Assembly: GCA_030770545.1 (NCBI GenBank)
Contig: JAUCMP010000026.1
Coordinates: 6,304,501 to 6,368,500 of the forward strand
DNA length: 64,000 bases
Origin: Macropodus opercularis
Taxonomy: Eukaryota; Chordata; Actinopteri; Anabantiformes; Osphronemidae
Reading direction: 5' to 3'
The stretch's first letter is position 1. Every line of letters starts with the position of its first letter. The position numbers and the translations under genes are program-made. Below the pieces are notes generated by a model, which saw only the letters and a list, made by a program, of their open reading frames with translations, made no database searches and was not told where the DNA came from. This document shows, piece after piece, positions 26,688 through 40,607 of the stretch.

Positions 26688-29600
26688 CCACATGCACGTG
26701 TCTGTGCAATCAAACTTCTTGCAGCTCTGTTAGTTCCATGGTTGTAGAAAACATTTTACAAGATCAAAGCATTTACCACTCCCGAGGCCTAGGCACCAGC
26801 CGGCTTCCTCACCGCCGTGTTACTCACACACACATACACAGCTATCCAAGCATACTAGCTCATCCAGCCTCTACCCTGCACATCTCTGGGGTTTTTACAG
26901 CACTGAAGTCACCCAAACATTCCACTTGAAATGGACCGCCACCAGGTTCTGAGATAAGTCGGACGCAGCCGAAGCCCCTGAGCACTCATCTCCCGTGCAG
27001 CCGCCACGGCAGCGGCAGAGTGGTATCAGCTTGACCACAGCAGCCACATTCGCCTCCCTATCTCTCCTCCCCTCCCCCCAGGTGCTCTTTGACAGAAATA
27101 ATTGAGGTAGGGAGGTGGTGGGAGGTTAATGAAGCACTCCCAACACACAGCTGACCTTTCCCCAGCCCCTGCGCAAATCATCGCAGCACAGTTTTTTGGA
27201 CATTTTTAAATGAAAGCCTTTAAATAATTTATCTAACTATAGTTCCCGGAAGGCCCTTCATTAGAGATTGGCCGTGACATTTCCCTCCTCCCCACAGCCT
27301 CTCATACTCATTGCCTCACATCCAGTCCAAGAATATCACTGTCGATTTCTTATGCCTTTGTCTCCCTTTTGGTGTCATCTCTGTCTTAGTGTCGCCGTCT
27401 GCGCTAAAGTCTGTCTCCCTGTCTCTCTCTCTCTTTTCTCCATCTCTGTGACATTAGCCACATTAAAGACTGAGATCCGTGGTGTGTGGAACGCATGGCT
27501 TGAAATGACAGATGGGTGTCAGGACTTCAGATGTAACTCTGCCAGGATGGAGTGGAGCTTATTTAATTGTGAAAAGCGTTGCAGGCTAATCAACAGCCAC
27601 ATAGACTGCAGGTCAGGGGTGCCAGGCATGGAAACTGATAAATCATCTGCTGTAGTGCTAAACTGTACACTGGCAACGTTTGCTCCATTTGTATTACCTC
27701 TGTTTCATTTGAGATGAAAAATGCTTCCGTGCTGTGTTAGTGTGATTAAGAAGCTTACAAAATAATGGCGTCTGGACAGACAAGCAGACTTGACCTCTGC
27801 GCTTCCTCATCACTACTACATCGCTGCAGAAACAAAAATACTTGGTACTTTTATGAGCAGGGATATCGCGTAGAGCTTAGCCTGCCAGTGGATGTCTCGT
27901 GATCATTCTGACTCTGTTGTGTTGTCCAAGGCTCTGTTTAGATTACACAGCATTCCTTTGGGCTGATGATAACTCCTCATTTAATACCCTAAATGTTGCA
28001 ACCGTTTGTCCTGCAGCTAGCAGACCAGATCCAGGCCTGCGAAGGTCTCACGTGCAGCATATTTCTTTGCACTATCTAGATCTCAGTGTAAGATGCTTGT
28101 TCTAACTGTCTTACTGCGTTTTATTTGATTCCCCTCAGAGTGAAGCCTTTTTTTTCACTGTACCTCCACAGGAACCAGGACAAAATATTGACTTGTTTCA
28201 TGCCTACTTGATTGTGATGAAGAAAGATTTGTACAGTATTAGACAAGCTGGGGCTGGGAAAGGGTGACAAGAGAGTTTCAATTACCGTGGAGGAAATCCG
28301 AGCTAACAAATCCCTTTGCTAACAGATGGACTTATGAGCATGCCTGTGCAAACATAAATCTAAGACAACACAACAACGTTGCCTTCTTGGAGTGGTGCAT
28401 ACGTGTGAAAGACAAAACAACCTAGATAAGATGTGTGAAGGCAAGAGCGCTGTCATTTCAAAAGAGTGCAATTCATGACGCCTATTTGATGATGATAGAG
28501 AGGAAAATGAAACGTGACAAGCGTTTGAGTTATACAGTGTTGATATTAGTGGGCATGTTATTAGATACAGTGTATGAGGCGCTGCAGAAACAGCTTCCCA
28601 GGGGAAAAGCGGTAGTAGGGCAATATCCACTTGTCTCAGACACTTCTTCTTTAAACAGTCAAGTCAGGCTATCTCTAAAAAGAGCAATTTAACCTTTTCT
28701 GTATATGCAACCAAAATAAAACACATTTGACCAACCACCAAACCATCTTCTCTCAGATTATGGCCAATCATCCATCTTTCATGTTGTCGCTTAAATTTTT
28801 ATTCACTGATGAAAAATGTCTTGTTTTTGAACATCATCATCCACAAACATACTTGACCTTCATACTTCATGAAATTAATTACATTGGCCGCTACTTCGTC
28901 ATCTTTTCATGTTATCTTTCACTCACATTGAACTTTTTCTGTAATTCCCTCACCATGACCATTATACCATGTAGCATCAGCACCATGAATCCTGAACCCT
29001 CTGCATTTATCAGGAAGAATCTTTACTCCCTTAATAAATCAGTTTCTTCTCTGCCACGGCAGTTCTTAGCGTCGCCACCCCGCCACCGCTACCTCATCAC
29101 CCTTTCTCTCTCTTTCTCTGTTGCTCCCTTGCTCTATGAAAAGTTCTTTATTACCTGGAAACAAGGACAGATTTATACCTTCGTGTGCGACAGAGGCAGG
29201 TATGTTTTACAGTGTGCGTTGTAGGGGATGAGTTGTGTGCAGGATTAGTTTTCATGGCAACAGAAAAGACTGAAAAGACAGGAGTGGAGGATTGTCTGGT
29301 TGTCTGTTACCTTGTGCTGTAGTGGATGTAGGCAGAGATAATAGGGAGGAACTGCTTCATTACCTCTCAGGGTCCAGGGCCAGGGTCTGTCTGTGGGTGC
29401 CTGTGTTGCTCACCTTGGAAGACTGCTGCTCTCACTCTTTGCTTTATGTCTTGTCTTTTCTGCTTTCTTTGCCTGCGAAGGTCAAGATTTGTATTAATAC
29501 CAGGAGGAACCAGAGGAGATGCTTTAGTGCTTAAATCATACAAATATCGGAATAAATAAATAAAACAATAAATTTAAAAACGGTTTAGGAGAAATAATCT

Positions 29601-31133
29601 ACATATTTATTCATGTTTTACCTTCATTTAACATATGACTGTGTCAACTCCAAAAGTTTAGATTGTGTCTCACAGAATTACAGCAGGTGCAGTTTCCCTT
29701 TCAACCTGTTCTAATTAACTTTGAATTGAAATCCACTGGTGGAAAGCAACACAAGAAATGAAGTGTACTGCTACCACTACTCCAACAACAATGCCTTGTG
29801 TTAATGTTCCCAACTCACCCAAATCAGTGTTTCCCGCAGCCGCATCATTGTTTTTCATTTCCTGTGTCTCGTCCCCTTGTGATGTGTCTTTCTAGTTTCA
29901 GCAGGTTACGCTAGGGTGAAATGCTCAGTTAGCTTCAGAGGTCTATTCACAGTTCTGCATTTCACCCCAAAAATAAAAACACATCTTGCGTCACACGTCG
30001 GCCAACGCCTCCTGCTTTCTGTTCACCGTCAGCCACTGAAAAACTCGTATCAGTTGGGCTCTAATCTTGAACATGGCTGACACGTACGATTATGATTCTT
30101 CAGTGTAATCCTGTTGTAACAGCTGTTGTGGTTCCTCAACTGACTTTCTCGACTTTCTGTGTATCGCTACAACTTTCCCAGCACTAACTGCAGGTACTCA
30201 GTGGAGGTAGGTGCTGTCCGGCTGCCTTGGCCCGTCCACTGCTGCATTCTGTCGAGGATGTGAGCGGATCGCGTGAGGTTTCGAACTTTTAATAAACCCA
30301 ACACTCCTTCTCCACTTCTTCCATCTTATTATTCTGTACATGTTTGTGCTCACTGTGAGTTAAGTGCCAGTGCACATGTACACATGCTTGTTTATTTCCC
30401 TCTGTCTGCAACCTCTCTCTCCAGGCAACGTATCACCTCACATTCACATCCTTGCTTAATACTTTTTTTATTGTTGCCAGCCACAATAATAATTTACTTT
30501 TTTTTCATTCTGATGTAAAGTGTGCTAATCCCTTTATGAGAGGAGAGGGTGAGGCTGAGTTTGTCCGCAAGTGTCTGTTAATGAATCGTTCTTGTATCAT
30601 CGGTATGCACAATGTGTTATTGTGTAATGTGTGTGTTTTGTCTGGGAGCGGGGCTAATTTCTACCCTGCTAGGGTCCTAGAGGACTAAGCTGCTTTTGAC
30701 CTGATAAGCTCATTAGAATTCCGCACTAATTACAACAGGCCCTGTTTGGCTGTCACCAAATGAGAACAACAGGCCCCCGACTACAGTAGCCTACCAACAG
30801 TAAGAGGGAAAGTTTTGTAAGGCAAGGAAAGTGAAAACAATGGATGAAGGAAGGCAGGGAGCTCAGTTGTAGAGGTGCAGAGAAAAAGCTGATTTATTAT
30901 GACACATGTAATGAGAAGTAGAAATCACTGATCGCGAATCTTACGATATTAGAGCAGAGGAAGGAAGACAGTGACAAGAGAAAGAGGTACAGACGCACGG
31001 GGGGTGAGATTGTAAATTAGCCAGGCTGCTGTAGAGCGTTTTCTCTGACTTGTTGAGGCTAAACTGAGGGCAGCAGGGAGTGGGGCCCGATATGTCAGAA
31101 TCTCCTTGGCAACCAATCCTTCAACCACCCACC

Positions 31134-31145
31134 CACACACACACA

Positions 31146-31190
<45 letters not shown>
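31134..31190. repeat. compound (CA)n microsatellite
   Basis: About 57 bases of CA repeat with one CCC interruption near the left end and one CG step at 31186-31187. It is one of the longest CA tracts in the window. Confidence 0.97.
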
Positions 31191-31191
<1 letters not shown>

Positions 31192-34100
31192 GACTACCTC
31201 CACATGCAGCACCCTGTTGAGCCTGGGCCAGCGTGTTGTTTGCATCTTGGCCCTGATTAAATCTAAGGCAGGCCCAGAAAATGTATAACAGGGTCTCCCC
31301 GCCTTTTCACGTGTTGAAAACTAGACGGCTCTCTGTTACCGCTCTGCCCCTTTGTTCTCCCCTCCTCGCTCTCTCTGTGGTTGCTCAGCCATTTATACGT
31401 GATCATCTTGGTTCTCTGTGCATGTGGACAAATGTTTGCATTAACACATTTGTTTGTGTGAGCGTGGGCTGCTCTCACAAGGGACCCGTCTCCTTTGACC
31501 TCTATTATTCCTTTCCATTTGCTGTTTCCACAGAATGTAAAAGGGAATTATTAGAGTGTGTTGATTTGGTGCCTGTGTCAATATAAAGCATCCCTCTAAT
31601 CCCACTGTAGAGCCACAGTCATTGAGTCACTCTGCTCTGCTACAGTCCAGACTCACCAGAGCCAGAGGCCTCGCTCATCAAGCAGACATTTCTAATTCAA
31701 GGTCACATCATTACGCCTGTTTTTTGTTTGGTTCATGTGTCTTTCTTCTTTTGCACTCAGACATGACGGGTGTGTTTGCATTTGATGCGTAGTTTACTCC
31801 AGGGTACTTTGTGTGCTGCCCCTGGGCAGCAGCTGGTGGGTGGGCAGAGCAGAGATGAGTGGGTTAGCCGCTGGCTTACATCTGCACCTTGGGACCAGTA
31901 ACTGCTGGCGCCAACCGTCCCTGGCACCAATTTTATCTTCAGGTCCTCCAAAGGCCGAGTCCCTCGGGAAATGTGCAGGATTGCATACGTGTGCACATAA
32001 ATGTCTGTTTGTGTGTCAAGTCCGGTTTGTGCTGTGATGAAATTGTGGAACCACGTGTCAACGGCTTTATTGAATTTGTGATTAGGTTGGTGTGTATGTT
32101 ACACCACATGAACAGCACTTTGTCCCTGTGGAGGCTGAGGCCATGTAGCTTTGAAAGCATCTAACTCGGTCTGTCTTTGTTTCACGGTTCCGTCCTCCAC
32201 ACTTTCCAGACAGGAATGCTCTCTCCTGCCATTTACTTCAACACCCTCAACTCTTTGTCCGTCCTTGTTTCTCTCTCTCTCGCCCTCTCTCTCGCTGCCC
32301 ATCCCTCACTCTCATTCCTCCCTCTTAATTTGAGAAACAGCAGAGGGATCGATTGGTGGTCGCAGCCTCTCATCTCCCTGCCCCTCTTGAATTTATTATT
32401 CTCTCAAACACTCACACACTGATGGTCCCCTGGAGGCTCGGGCTGGGCAGCTATACCAACACACACACTTATTGACGGAATACATTCCATAGCCTCTCAC
32501 CTTTACCTTACCCATCACATGTCAAACCCTTACCCTAAAACCTGAGTCAACCTTTAAAGTCCTGTCACTGTGTCAGCATGTGCTCACAGTGATCTTAAAC
32601 TAAATACGCAAGGACACACACACACACGCATATGACACACATGTCAGATGTTGATGCATTATCACAAGAACACACACACGGGGAAGAACATGCACACAAT
32701 AACATGCACAGTGTCAACTCATACATTATGGATATGCACAGACTGAAGCAATATGTGTCCACACGTGCACATGAATTTAAGCAAACAGTGATGGTCTGTG
32801 ACACAGAAGCGGGAAGGAGCAGGGGGAGCCTTGGAGTAATTCAGAGTTGGTAACGTTTGCAGATTTATGCAGACCAGCAGTGAAGACACAGCTTTATCAC
32901 AGAGCCTTGTGATGTGATGGGAGGTTAGATAACTAAGTAGCCATAAAGAGAGAAGAAAAGCTGCTGCTGGTTGGAAATGTTTCGTCTCTGTTCCTTATAG
33001 TTATAGAAATAAGACATAACAATGGATGAAGTTTTGAATTAAGCAACAAATTATTAAGAAAGGTGCATTCCAGTCAAGGTTTCTGGTTATTCATTTCTTA
33101 TGTATTATTCCTGTCTGTAATACTAGAGCTGAAATACACTTCACACCCAGAAGGACTTTAGTCTGAATTCGCTTTAACCTCTGACCTTTGAACCTCTTGT
33201 TTCATCTGCGTTGTTTTAGTCATTTGGGAAATGAAAGGCAGCTGTGAAGGGCGTCATGTTGAAGTCATCATAGCGAGGCTAAAGCCCTTTAACATATCTT
33301 CACCCATCCGTCTGGACCTCCTCCCTGTTGGCTCCTCATGTTGATATTTTACACTTTGGCTTGGGGACTAAGCAGAGTGATGTGTGTGATGCGATATTTA
33401 TTAAGAAAGTGTTCGTCATCCCCGAGAGGCTCTACGCCTTCATCAATCTCCCGAGGAATCTGGCAGAGAGCTGTCGTCCTCGCCTCTCTCCTATTTATGA
33501 CTCTGCTTTGACTAAGACCACAACTTCCCATGTACACGTGGCTACAAATCACCTTGACTAGCTTGGAGAGTTGTCCATGTTGAAAGAGGGCTGGATGGTG
33601 TGAGCTGGACTTATAGGCTGGAAGTGAAAATGCAGTTCTGCTCGAGACCTTGTAGTCGGTTTGTTTGATTATACCAGTAACTCGGACCAGATCTCACTAA
33701 CAGAGTTCTGACACAGAGAATAGAATTTGTGAGTGTCTGCTTTGTATTTTTGCCATCATTAGTGAAAAGCACATTCTTGGTCCAGTGCCGTCGGCCCCCT
33801 GGAAAAATCTGAAAATTGCTACACTATGAAATTCTCAAAATGTTTCATTAGCTGTTTAAATTGCTCTAGCTAAGTAATGTTTCTTATCGTTAACACTGAC
33901 CGTCTTGACTTTTCTTTAAGTCTAGGAGCTGATAGCTGCTTTTCATCAGCTTAAGTCTCCCTCAGATGTTGGACTTCTCAGATGTTTCGTTTGATGGGGA
34001 ACTAAGGTGAATTGAAGATGACAGGAAAATGTGCTGCCTGTGTTGTGTTTTGCAGCCTGTTAATATTCTAAGGTTGAGTGAAATCTGGCTTTGTGTTGAG

Positions 34101-34639
34101 TTAACGCAACAGTCTTCAGAGATTAATATCTTCAGCAACGCTTCAAAGCGAATGTTTCCCTAAATTTCACCTACCGTTAGGCTTGTGCTGTTTGTAGTTT
34201 ATAAAACAATCCTAAACATTGTAATCTCATTGTTGCATAAAAATCTTATCATAAAACAACAGCAAATAAAAATATCATTAAAGGACTGAACATAAAAGAA
34301 GTAAAACACAATACAGATTAGCAGACGGTTCAGACTCATGCGCAAACAAGCCTGTAAAAGGGGCTTTTAAAAGATTAGGCTCATGGCTGCACATGACACT
34401 CACTACCCTTCTGTATTTAGTATATTGGGTCTTGCTTGTGAATTGCAAATCTCCATCTTGCAACAAAAAGAAAAGAAATAAACAAATGGAAGGAGATCTT
34501 TTGATTTGTTATCGCCATCTTGAATTTTTCAGAAGCCGGTCCTCAAAAAGTGAGGACGTGCTTTTGTTTATACAAAGCTGCCTTTGAAAAGTATCATGAG
34601 AAGAAGATGAGAAGACGTGATTTGTTTGATAGCAACACA

Positions 34640-34658
34640 AACACACACACACACACAC
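34640..34658. repeat. (AC)n microsatellite
   Basis: Uninterrupted AC tract of 19 bases. Confidence 0.9.
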
Positions 34659-35220
34659 TGCATAACACAAGCCCATATCACACTGTGCCCAAGGATGGCA
34701 GGCTTTCACTTTAAAAAGACTGTTATGGAAAGCCCCATTACAGTGCAGAAGGTTTCAACCTCAATTATATGGAGAATATATAGTAGTCAGGTCGCTAATG
34801 AAAATGGAGGAGAGTGTCGACTCCTGCAAACAGCTTTCTGTGAAAGATGGGGAAGTAATCTATTCTCTTTACGAGGAGCAGTACTTTTTCCCCTCTGATT
34901 GCCACGGCTTTAATGAAGAGCTTACATACCTGAGGGGAATGATTCCAGAGGAACATATTGAATGTGGCTCTAAAATGGAAGTCAGGAAAGCAGATGTGTG
35001 TGTCTGCTTGTGTGTCTTTGTTACAACCTATTTTGACGTCTGTACACATTGCCGGTGTGATAACTTGGCAATGAGCTTACAGGACCTGAACACTGGCAAA
35101 CTAAACACACACACCCACAGTGGATATGCAATCAGATCCAAACACATGACAGAGCTCAGCAAAGTGAAAAATACCCATATACACACACGAACGCTTTGTT
35201 TCTTGACACCTTGTGTTTAT

Positions 35221-35246
35221 GTGCGTGTGTGTGTGTGTGTGCGTGT
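35221..35246. repeat. (GT)n microsatellite with GC steps
   Basis: GT tract of about 26 bases with GTGC interruptions near both ends. Confidence 0.9.
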
Positions 35247-38200
35247 CTAGATGTGCCCAGTCAAACAGAACCACAGGCACACATCATGAACACACAAGCT
35301 TGTCAGTGTGTTGACGTGCTCTATTTCATCCTGCCACAGAATCCACCTGCAAAACACCTTCTGGTCTTCAGTCCTGACAAAAATAAAAGCACTAAACACG
35401 ATTTGAATAAAGACGAGTTTTAATTCTATATAGTCTAAAACAAACATCTGAAAAATCATGGTATTCTTTTTGAGTTTCAAATTTCACTTGTAATGCTATC
35501 ACATAATCAAAATATTATGATCCAACACCTCATAACGATGTCTGTAATGAAGACTTTATTATAGAGAAGCCAGAAAAGCCTGTGGACATTTATATATTAT
35601 TAGTTATTAAATGTATATTTACATGTAATGTGCAGTGATGTGTTCTTAGTGTGTCTATTTATTTACTCTTCAGATTTGTACTGTTTGATTTGTACCAGAT
35701 CTTGATAAGTGAAACCACCTCCAATCTTGGACACTAAGTAAGAGTTCCTGCAGACAATGGGCAATCAGTGTTGTTTACATTGCAGCTATCCTGCAATCGA
35801 ATCCAATCAAGGGAACTACGCCTGCATGCCTGTTTACCGGTGGTCAGAAAAACAAGCTTGTTGTTCATCATTAGTTTTAAATATTGGTGTTGGTAAAATT
35901 GACTGACAGAAGACTCTGACTCTGTCTAGACTACTTGACTAGACTGAAAAATAAACTCCAAGCCACGCTTGGAATAAAAAGAGAAAACTCTAGTAACTCA
36001 GGTCTGAGCTGTGAAAGATCACGCTCGGGTTAATACACTAAGCCAGAGGGATATAAAGACAAAGAGAAAGACAGGAAGAGGGAGAGGGAGAAATACGTTT
36101 TCATTTAAAGGGTTGGGCTGCTGCCTCGGAGGCAGCGCAGCGATGTGAGGCTGACCTCTGGAAGGAAAGCGGCAGCAGGGGTCAGTCAGGTTGATCCAGT
36201 TCTGGGCAGCCAGCGCCAACACCCTAATAAAGAGGTGATGAGGAGGGCAGGCCGACCGTCATCTTCACGGTGGACTTCATGTGGGGTTGGGAGAGACAAG
36301 TCGGGGAGAACGTTCAAGCACCGTGGGTGGAGTGGTCATCGGTGCTAAAGGTGTTGAACACTGAGCTCATTAAGGCCAGGAGGCAGGTTGGTTGGTCTTC
36401 TGCTTGAGACCCCTTTAAGTCACTACTAGGTTATTTAATGATTTGATGAATGATTGGCCCATCTCAGCACCCATCCCACCCCCACCTCTCCTCCCGTCTG
36501 CCTGCCAAAGCAGGACCAGTGCTGTGGTGCACACACTGAGGAAAAGTTGAGCCTTTTTCTTGGATCAGACTCGGAATCTGTCCTTTCCTGTTCAGAATGC
36601 AGACGCAGGTAGGAGACAGACATGACACCAGACTGAATCATAAACAGACAGAGTGACAGCCATTATACCTGGGGATGGAGGGGAAGCCTGTAAAGAGATG
36701 TGAGAGAGTGTGTTAATCCTCCAGACGTAGCGTTTCCTCTGTGGATCTGTGCGCGTTTGAACTTTTCAAGGGGGGATGGAAAGCAGCGATCGGACACTCT
36801 GTAAATGTCAGTGGATGTGAACATCCGGAGCACGGACGGCCTCACACCGTCGCCTGCCACTCACACTCCTCTCTTCTTTATCCATCCACCTGTTTTTGTC
36901 TGTGTGCTGTTTATTTTCTCCTCACCGTCCCCATCCTCCATCTCCTGCCCTCTCCCACACATTTATTATTGTCTTTTACCTTTGCCTCACCATAACCTGG
37001 AGGAAAATAGCACATCCTGTAACAGACAAGACTAGTTTAGCGACAGTTTAGTTTCTGCGTTTCTGTCTTTCTATTGCTTTTTCTGAATCTCTTTTGGATC
37101 CAGTAGCAATATCTTCTTCACACATTGTTTTCTTACGCTGCCTATGAAGGATTCCGGCTCCTCTGCTTTATTCCTTGCTAATTTATTAACCTACCTTTAT
37201 TTTGCTCTGCTGGTAATTAGATTTTTTTTTCTCCTGTAGTTGTTTTATTTCATTCTTCAAAACCCTTCTGCAATTTCCTTGGGAATTATCAAGGGAGGTT
37301 TCCTTCATTTAATTTGTACGGAAATTAATTTGTCAATGTGAGAAATGGGATACTTGCTAATCTGGTTAGGCCAGCGTTCTTCCCTCCCCCCCTGCTCACA
37401 GCAGGTCCTCTATAACTCGTTGCCCAACGTTCAGGAGTTAGGACAGAAGACAGACAGGGTAGGATTTCAAGGACAAATGAAATAAAAAACAAAGAAACTG
37501 AGAAAAGAGATGAAGAGTATTAAAATCAAAAGGCCAAGTGGAGGGGTCATAAATGGCTGCCAGTATTGAGCAGGGCACGCTAGGCCAGTTGGTGCCTGCA
37601 GGCCCTTTCTACTCTGTCTAAGTCTGTCAACGTTTCTCAGGCTCACTTATTTAAAATGAAGCTTTATTAGCAAGCAGAATGTAAATTCAAAACATTTTGC
37701 CAGAGCTCAAGAGGAATAGTTGATAAAGATTTAAATTGTTGAAGAGCATTGTGATCCACAACATCAGTTTGTGAGTTTGTCACAAAAGAGCCACATATAT
37801 AAGAAACTAGAACCAAAACACTAGAACCAGGATTTGTCTTTACTCTACGCTGGGTTGTCACGTGTGAGTGAGTCGTGTCCATGTGATTTTGGCCGTGCAG
37901 GATGCCTTCAAAAAGTTATTACGTGAAGAGCGAAGTCTGAAAGATGTTGAGAGCACTTGTTTATTCAATAACTATGGAAATGTAGGGTATATACATGCAT
38001 GAGTGTGTCCCTTTCCTCAGTTCCATCCCTCTCAGCCATCTCCTCTAGACTCGGGCAGACTCTTGGGCTGTTGTGTGTTTCTCTGAGATATGGACACCGA
38101 GCAACCACCCACTCCACACATTCCTCTGTAGTGGGCCTTCTACTCTTGGACGTTGAACAAATTGATTTGGGTGTTGATTATGCAAGGGTCATATTTCCTC

Positions 38201-40594
38201 AGTTTGACTGGCTTCTCTCCCTCTTCTCCAACTTTTCTGCGTGCATCTGCATCTCTCTCTAATTCACACCCATATCCAGCTGCTGCTCTGCAGGACACCG
38301 CTGAAATAGGCCCGTGGGTTGTGTAGTTCAAGGCTCTGTGTCAAGACTGATTGCACTGTAGCAGATCAGCGGTGTAACCTTTCTCCTTAGGGAGCCTAAG
38401 GGAGTGCTCTGGCACGGCTGAGAGTCAGAGATAGGGAGACAGAGAGGATCCATAAGTAACAGAACCACTATCTTTGTTTGAAACAGACAAACATTCATTT
38501 CAGGCTGTTAATTTCTCAGATAGCTGTGGGTTTAGTTTGAAGGAAGTGTTGAAGTTCAGCAGAATGTGTTCTGACACTAAGAAACATTTGTGTCTAACTT
38601 CACAGAAATAGAATAAAACAAATAGCTATAGGGTACGAGACTCATGCCTGCACAAAACCAATACGTGTGGTTAATAATGAATATTTAAGACGCATTGGAC
38701 GCCAACTCATTTATTATTCATACGAATGATCTTCGTGTGACTATCAAACTATCAAACTTTATTCTGACGTGGACACTATAGTTAATTTTCATTTCAAAAA
38801 GTGATCATCTTAATAAAGGACAACGCACTGAGATCACAACATAACAAGAGTGTGATTTATAACACACTAAGTTTTAAAATGTTTTATTACCTGAAGGTAA
38901 AGTTTAAAGAAGAGCTGGTTGAGCTGAATATTTAAGTATGCCGTATTTTCTGTGAACCCAAGGTGGTGTCTTCAAATGATCCATCAAATATATCAGTAAG
39001 GAAAAGCAAAAAATCCATATGCTTAAAGACGTGACCTGAAACCTGAAAAATGACTCAAACAATTAATCAATGTTATTCTGTAAATGGCTTATTGTTTCAG
39101 CTCCAGCTGCAAGAACAGCGCGCACTGAAGGAAAAAACTATTATTTTGATGCAACAATTTAGGTGAAAGTCAGACTCAAATCAATAACTGAACCTTAGAG
39201 TGGAGCTGGACGATGACAACCGAAACTAGATTATTAAGATGACAGAGTATCTACTCTCTCAATTTAAGTCAGCTTCCAGCTGAGAACAAACAAGCTGCGA
39301 ACTATTAGGAAACCAGCAACAATCACTACTGTCAACAACCTTAACAACAACAGCAGATATTAAGTAGAAAAGACAGCGAGGGAACAACGCTGCACCTAAA
39401 TGAGCCACAGAGCAACAGAGTGTGTGACTAGTGACTAATTATCTGCTGACTCCTCCTTGTTCTCGTAAGGCTGCGGTAATTCTGTGACTTTATACGAGTA
39501 ATGCATTGCTGTGCGCTCTGGCTCAGTCTCTTACATCCCAGTCAAGGCATGAAACATAGATCAAGAGGAAAGTCTGAGCAAGGAGAGAGTGTGTATTATA
39601 TGAGCCTGTGGTTGATTGCTCTGAAGCCGAGTAGAGTGTGGGGGAGGAATAGCTTTGGTGAACTCACTAATATGTCTGATGTATTTCTTCCTCTTGAATG
39701 TTTGCAGCCTTTGTAATACAAAAGCTCCTGGAGATCTGAACAATCTAGCCTGATGTCCAAATCCATCCAGGAACCGAGATGCAGCTGCTTTGCCTTTGAC
39801 CTTTGCTCCTTCATTGTGTGCAGACCGCGTGTGTGTGTGTTTGTGCATACCAATCAGTGTGTGTAGGACTTTTATTGTCCTCCAGCACTATGCTGTAATC
39901 AGGTAAGCCCCGCGGCAGAGTAATCTCAGTCAGATGCTATGAACCACTAGCTACCTCCTGTGCCGCTCTCCTTGTGTTTTTCATCTCTCTTCTCCCCTTT
40001 TTTCCTCCTCAGCAGCCTCCAGGCACTCTAATCTGCCTCCCCCCTCTGACTCACCTTCCTCTACTCCCTGCTGTAGCTCCCCTCTGGCACACTCTGTCAC
40101 CACATCACCAGCACCGAGCCTGGGCCTTTTCCTGTCTTCATCTAGTTTCTGTGTTGTGGTCTGGTGAATGTAAGTGTGTGTGTGTGTCAGGCAGCATTAG
40201 CTCGCCGTGCGGTTTGTGTGGTAGTTTGTGCATTAGATGTAAAAAAAGGATCATTGAAACAGTAGTAGTTTAACTTTAGTCATAACGTCCTTCATTGTCT
40301 AGAGGTTCTCAGGGGAGATTTATTAAAATACTTGCACAAACTAATGAGACAGGTTGTTTATAAGCACATGGATTATATGACATACTGTGTCTGACCTGAG
40401 CTGTGAACTGGTCCAGGGCTACATTTAATTGTATATTTGAGGTGTAGTATAAATTAACATTACTTGCTCAGTCTAGTGGCATAAATACTAACTCTCAAGA
40501 GATAAATCAGTCATTTGTTATCATTTGTAATTAATTGCAGCAGTAATTATTTGGTTGAAGATTTGACATGGTTTTGATGGATGTCTTCGTTGAT

Positions 40595-40607
40595 GTTGCC
40601 TAGCAAC
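40595..40607. promoter_or_regulatory. RFX-type X-box motif (intronic)
   Basis: The 13 bases are GTTGCC-T-AGCAAC, a full match to the X-box consensus GTNRCC(N0-3)RGYAAC with a one-base spacer, and nearly palindromic. RFX factors use X-boxes to drive ciliary genes, and the host gene pacrg encodes a ciliary protein. X-boxes usually lie near promoters, whereas this one is about 28 kb into an intron, so enhancer or alternative promoter use is only an inference. The surrounding 100-200 bases are AT-rich and not obviously repetitive. Confidence 0.5.

Larger units (their letters stand above)
24001..34000 (+). other. pacrg: large pacrg intron, part 2
   Basis: No gene is supported in this 10 kb. It holds CA/GT tracts (24832-24860, 26669-26687, 31134-31190), a cluster of TGCTCTA/TAGAGCA inverted repeats (24336-24413), an ATTA-rich block at about 25.28-25.54 kb that resembles a conserved non-coding element, and a short open frame with coding-like third-base bias near 33.4 kb. 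The frame at 28727-29224 is one of the longer ones, but its composition is low-information and I recognise no family in it. Confidence 0.8.

Noticed and set aside
28727..29224. 165-codon open frame on the + strand inside the large intron
   Set aside because: No family recognised, hydrophobic low-information composition, and no matching splice or promoter context. Chance frames of this size are expected in tens of kb of intron.
31814..31831. Perfect TGCTGCCC / GGGCAGCA hairpin
   Set aside because: An 8-base stem with a 2-base loop is too short to suggest a small RNA, and no longer structure surrounds it.
34798..35250. 150-codon open frame on the + strand
   Set aside because: The second half runs through CA/TG repeats (Thr-His and Val-Cys strings). 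The first half resembles no protein I know.
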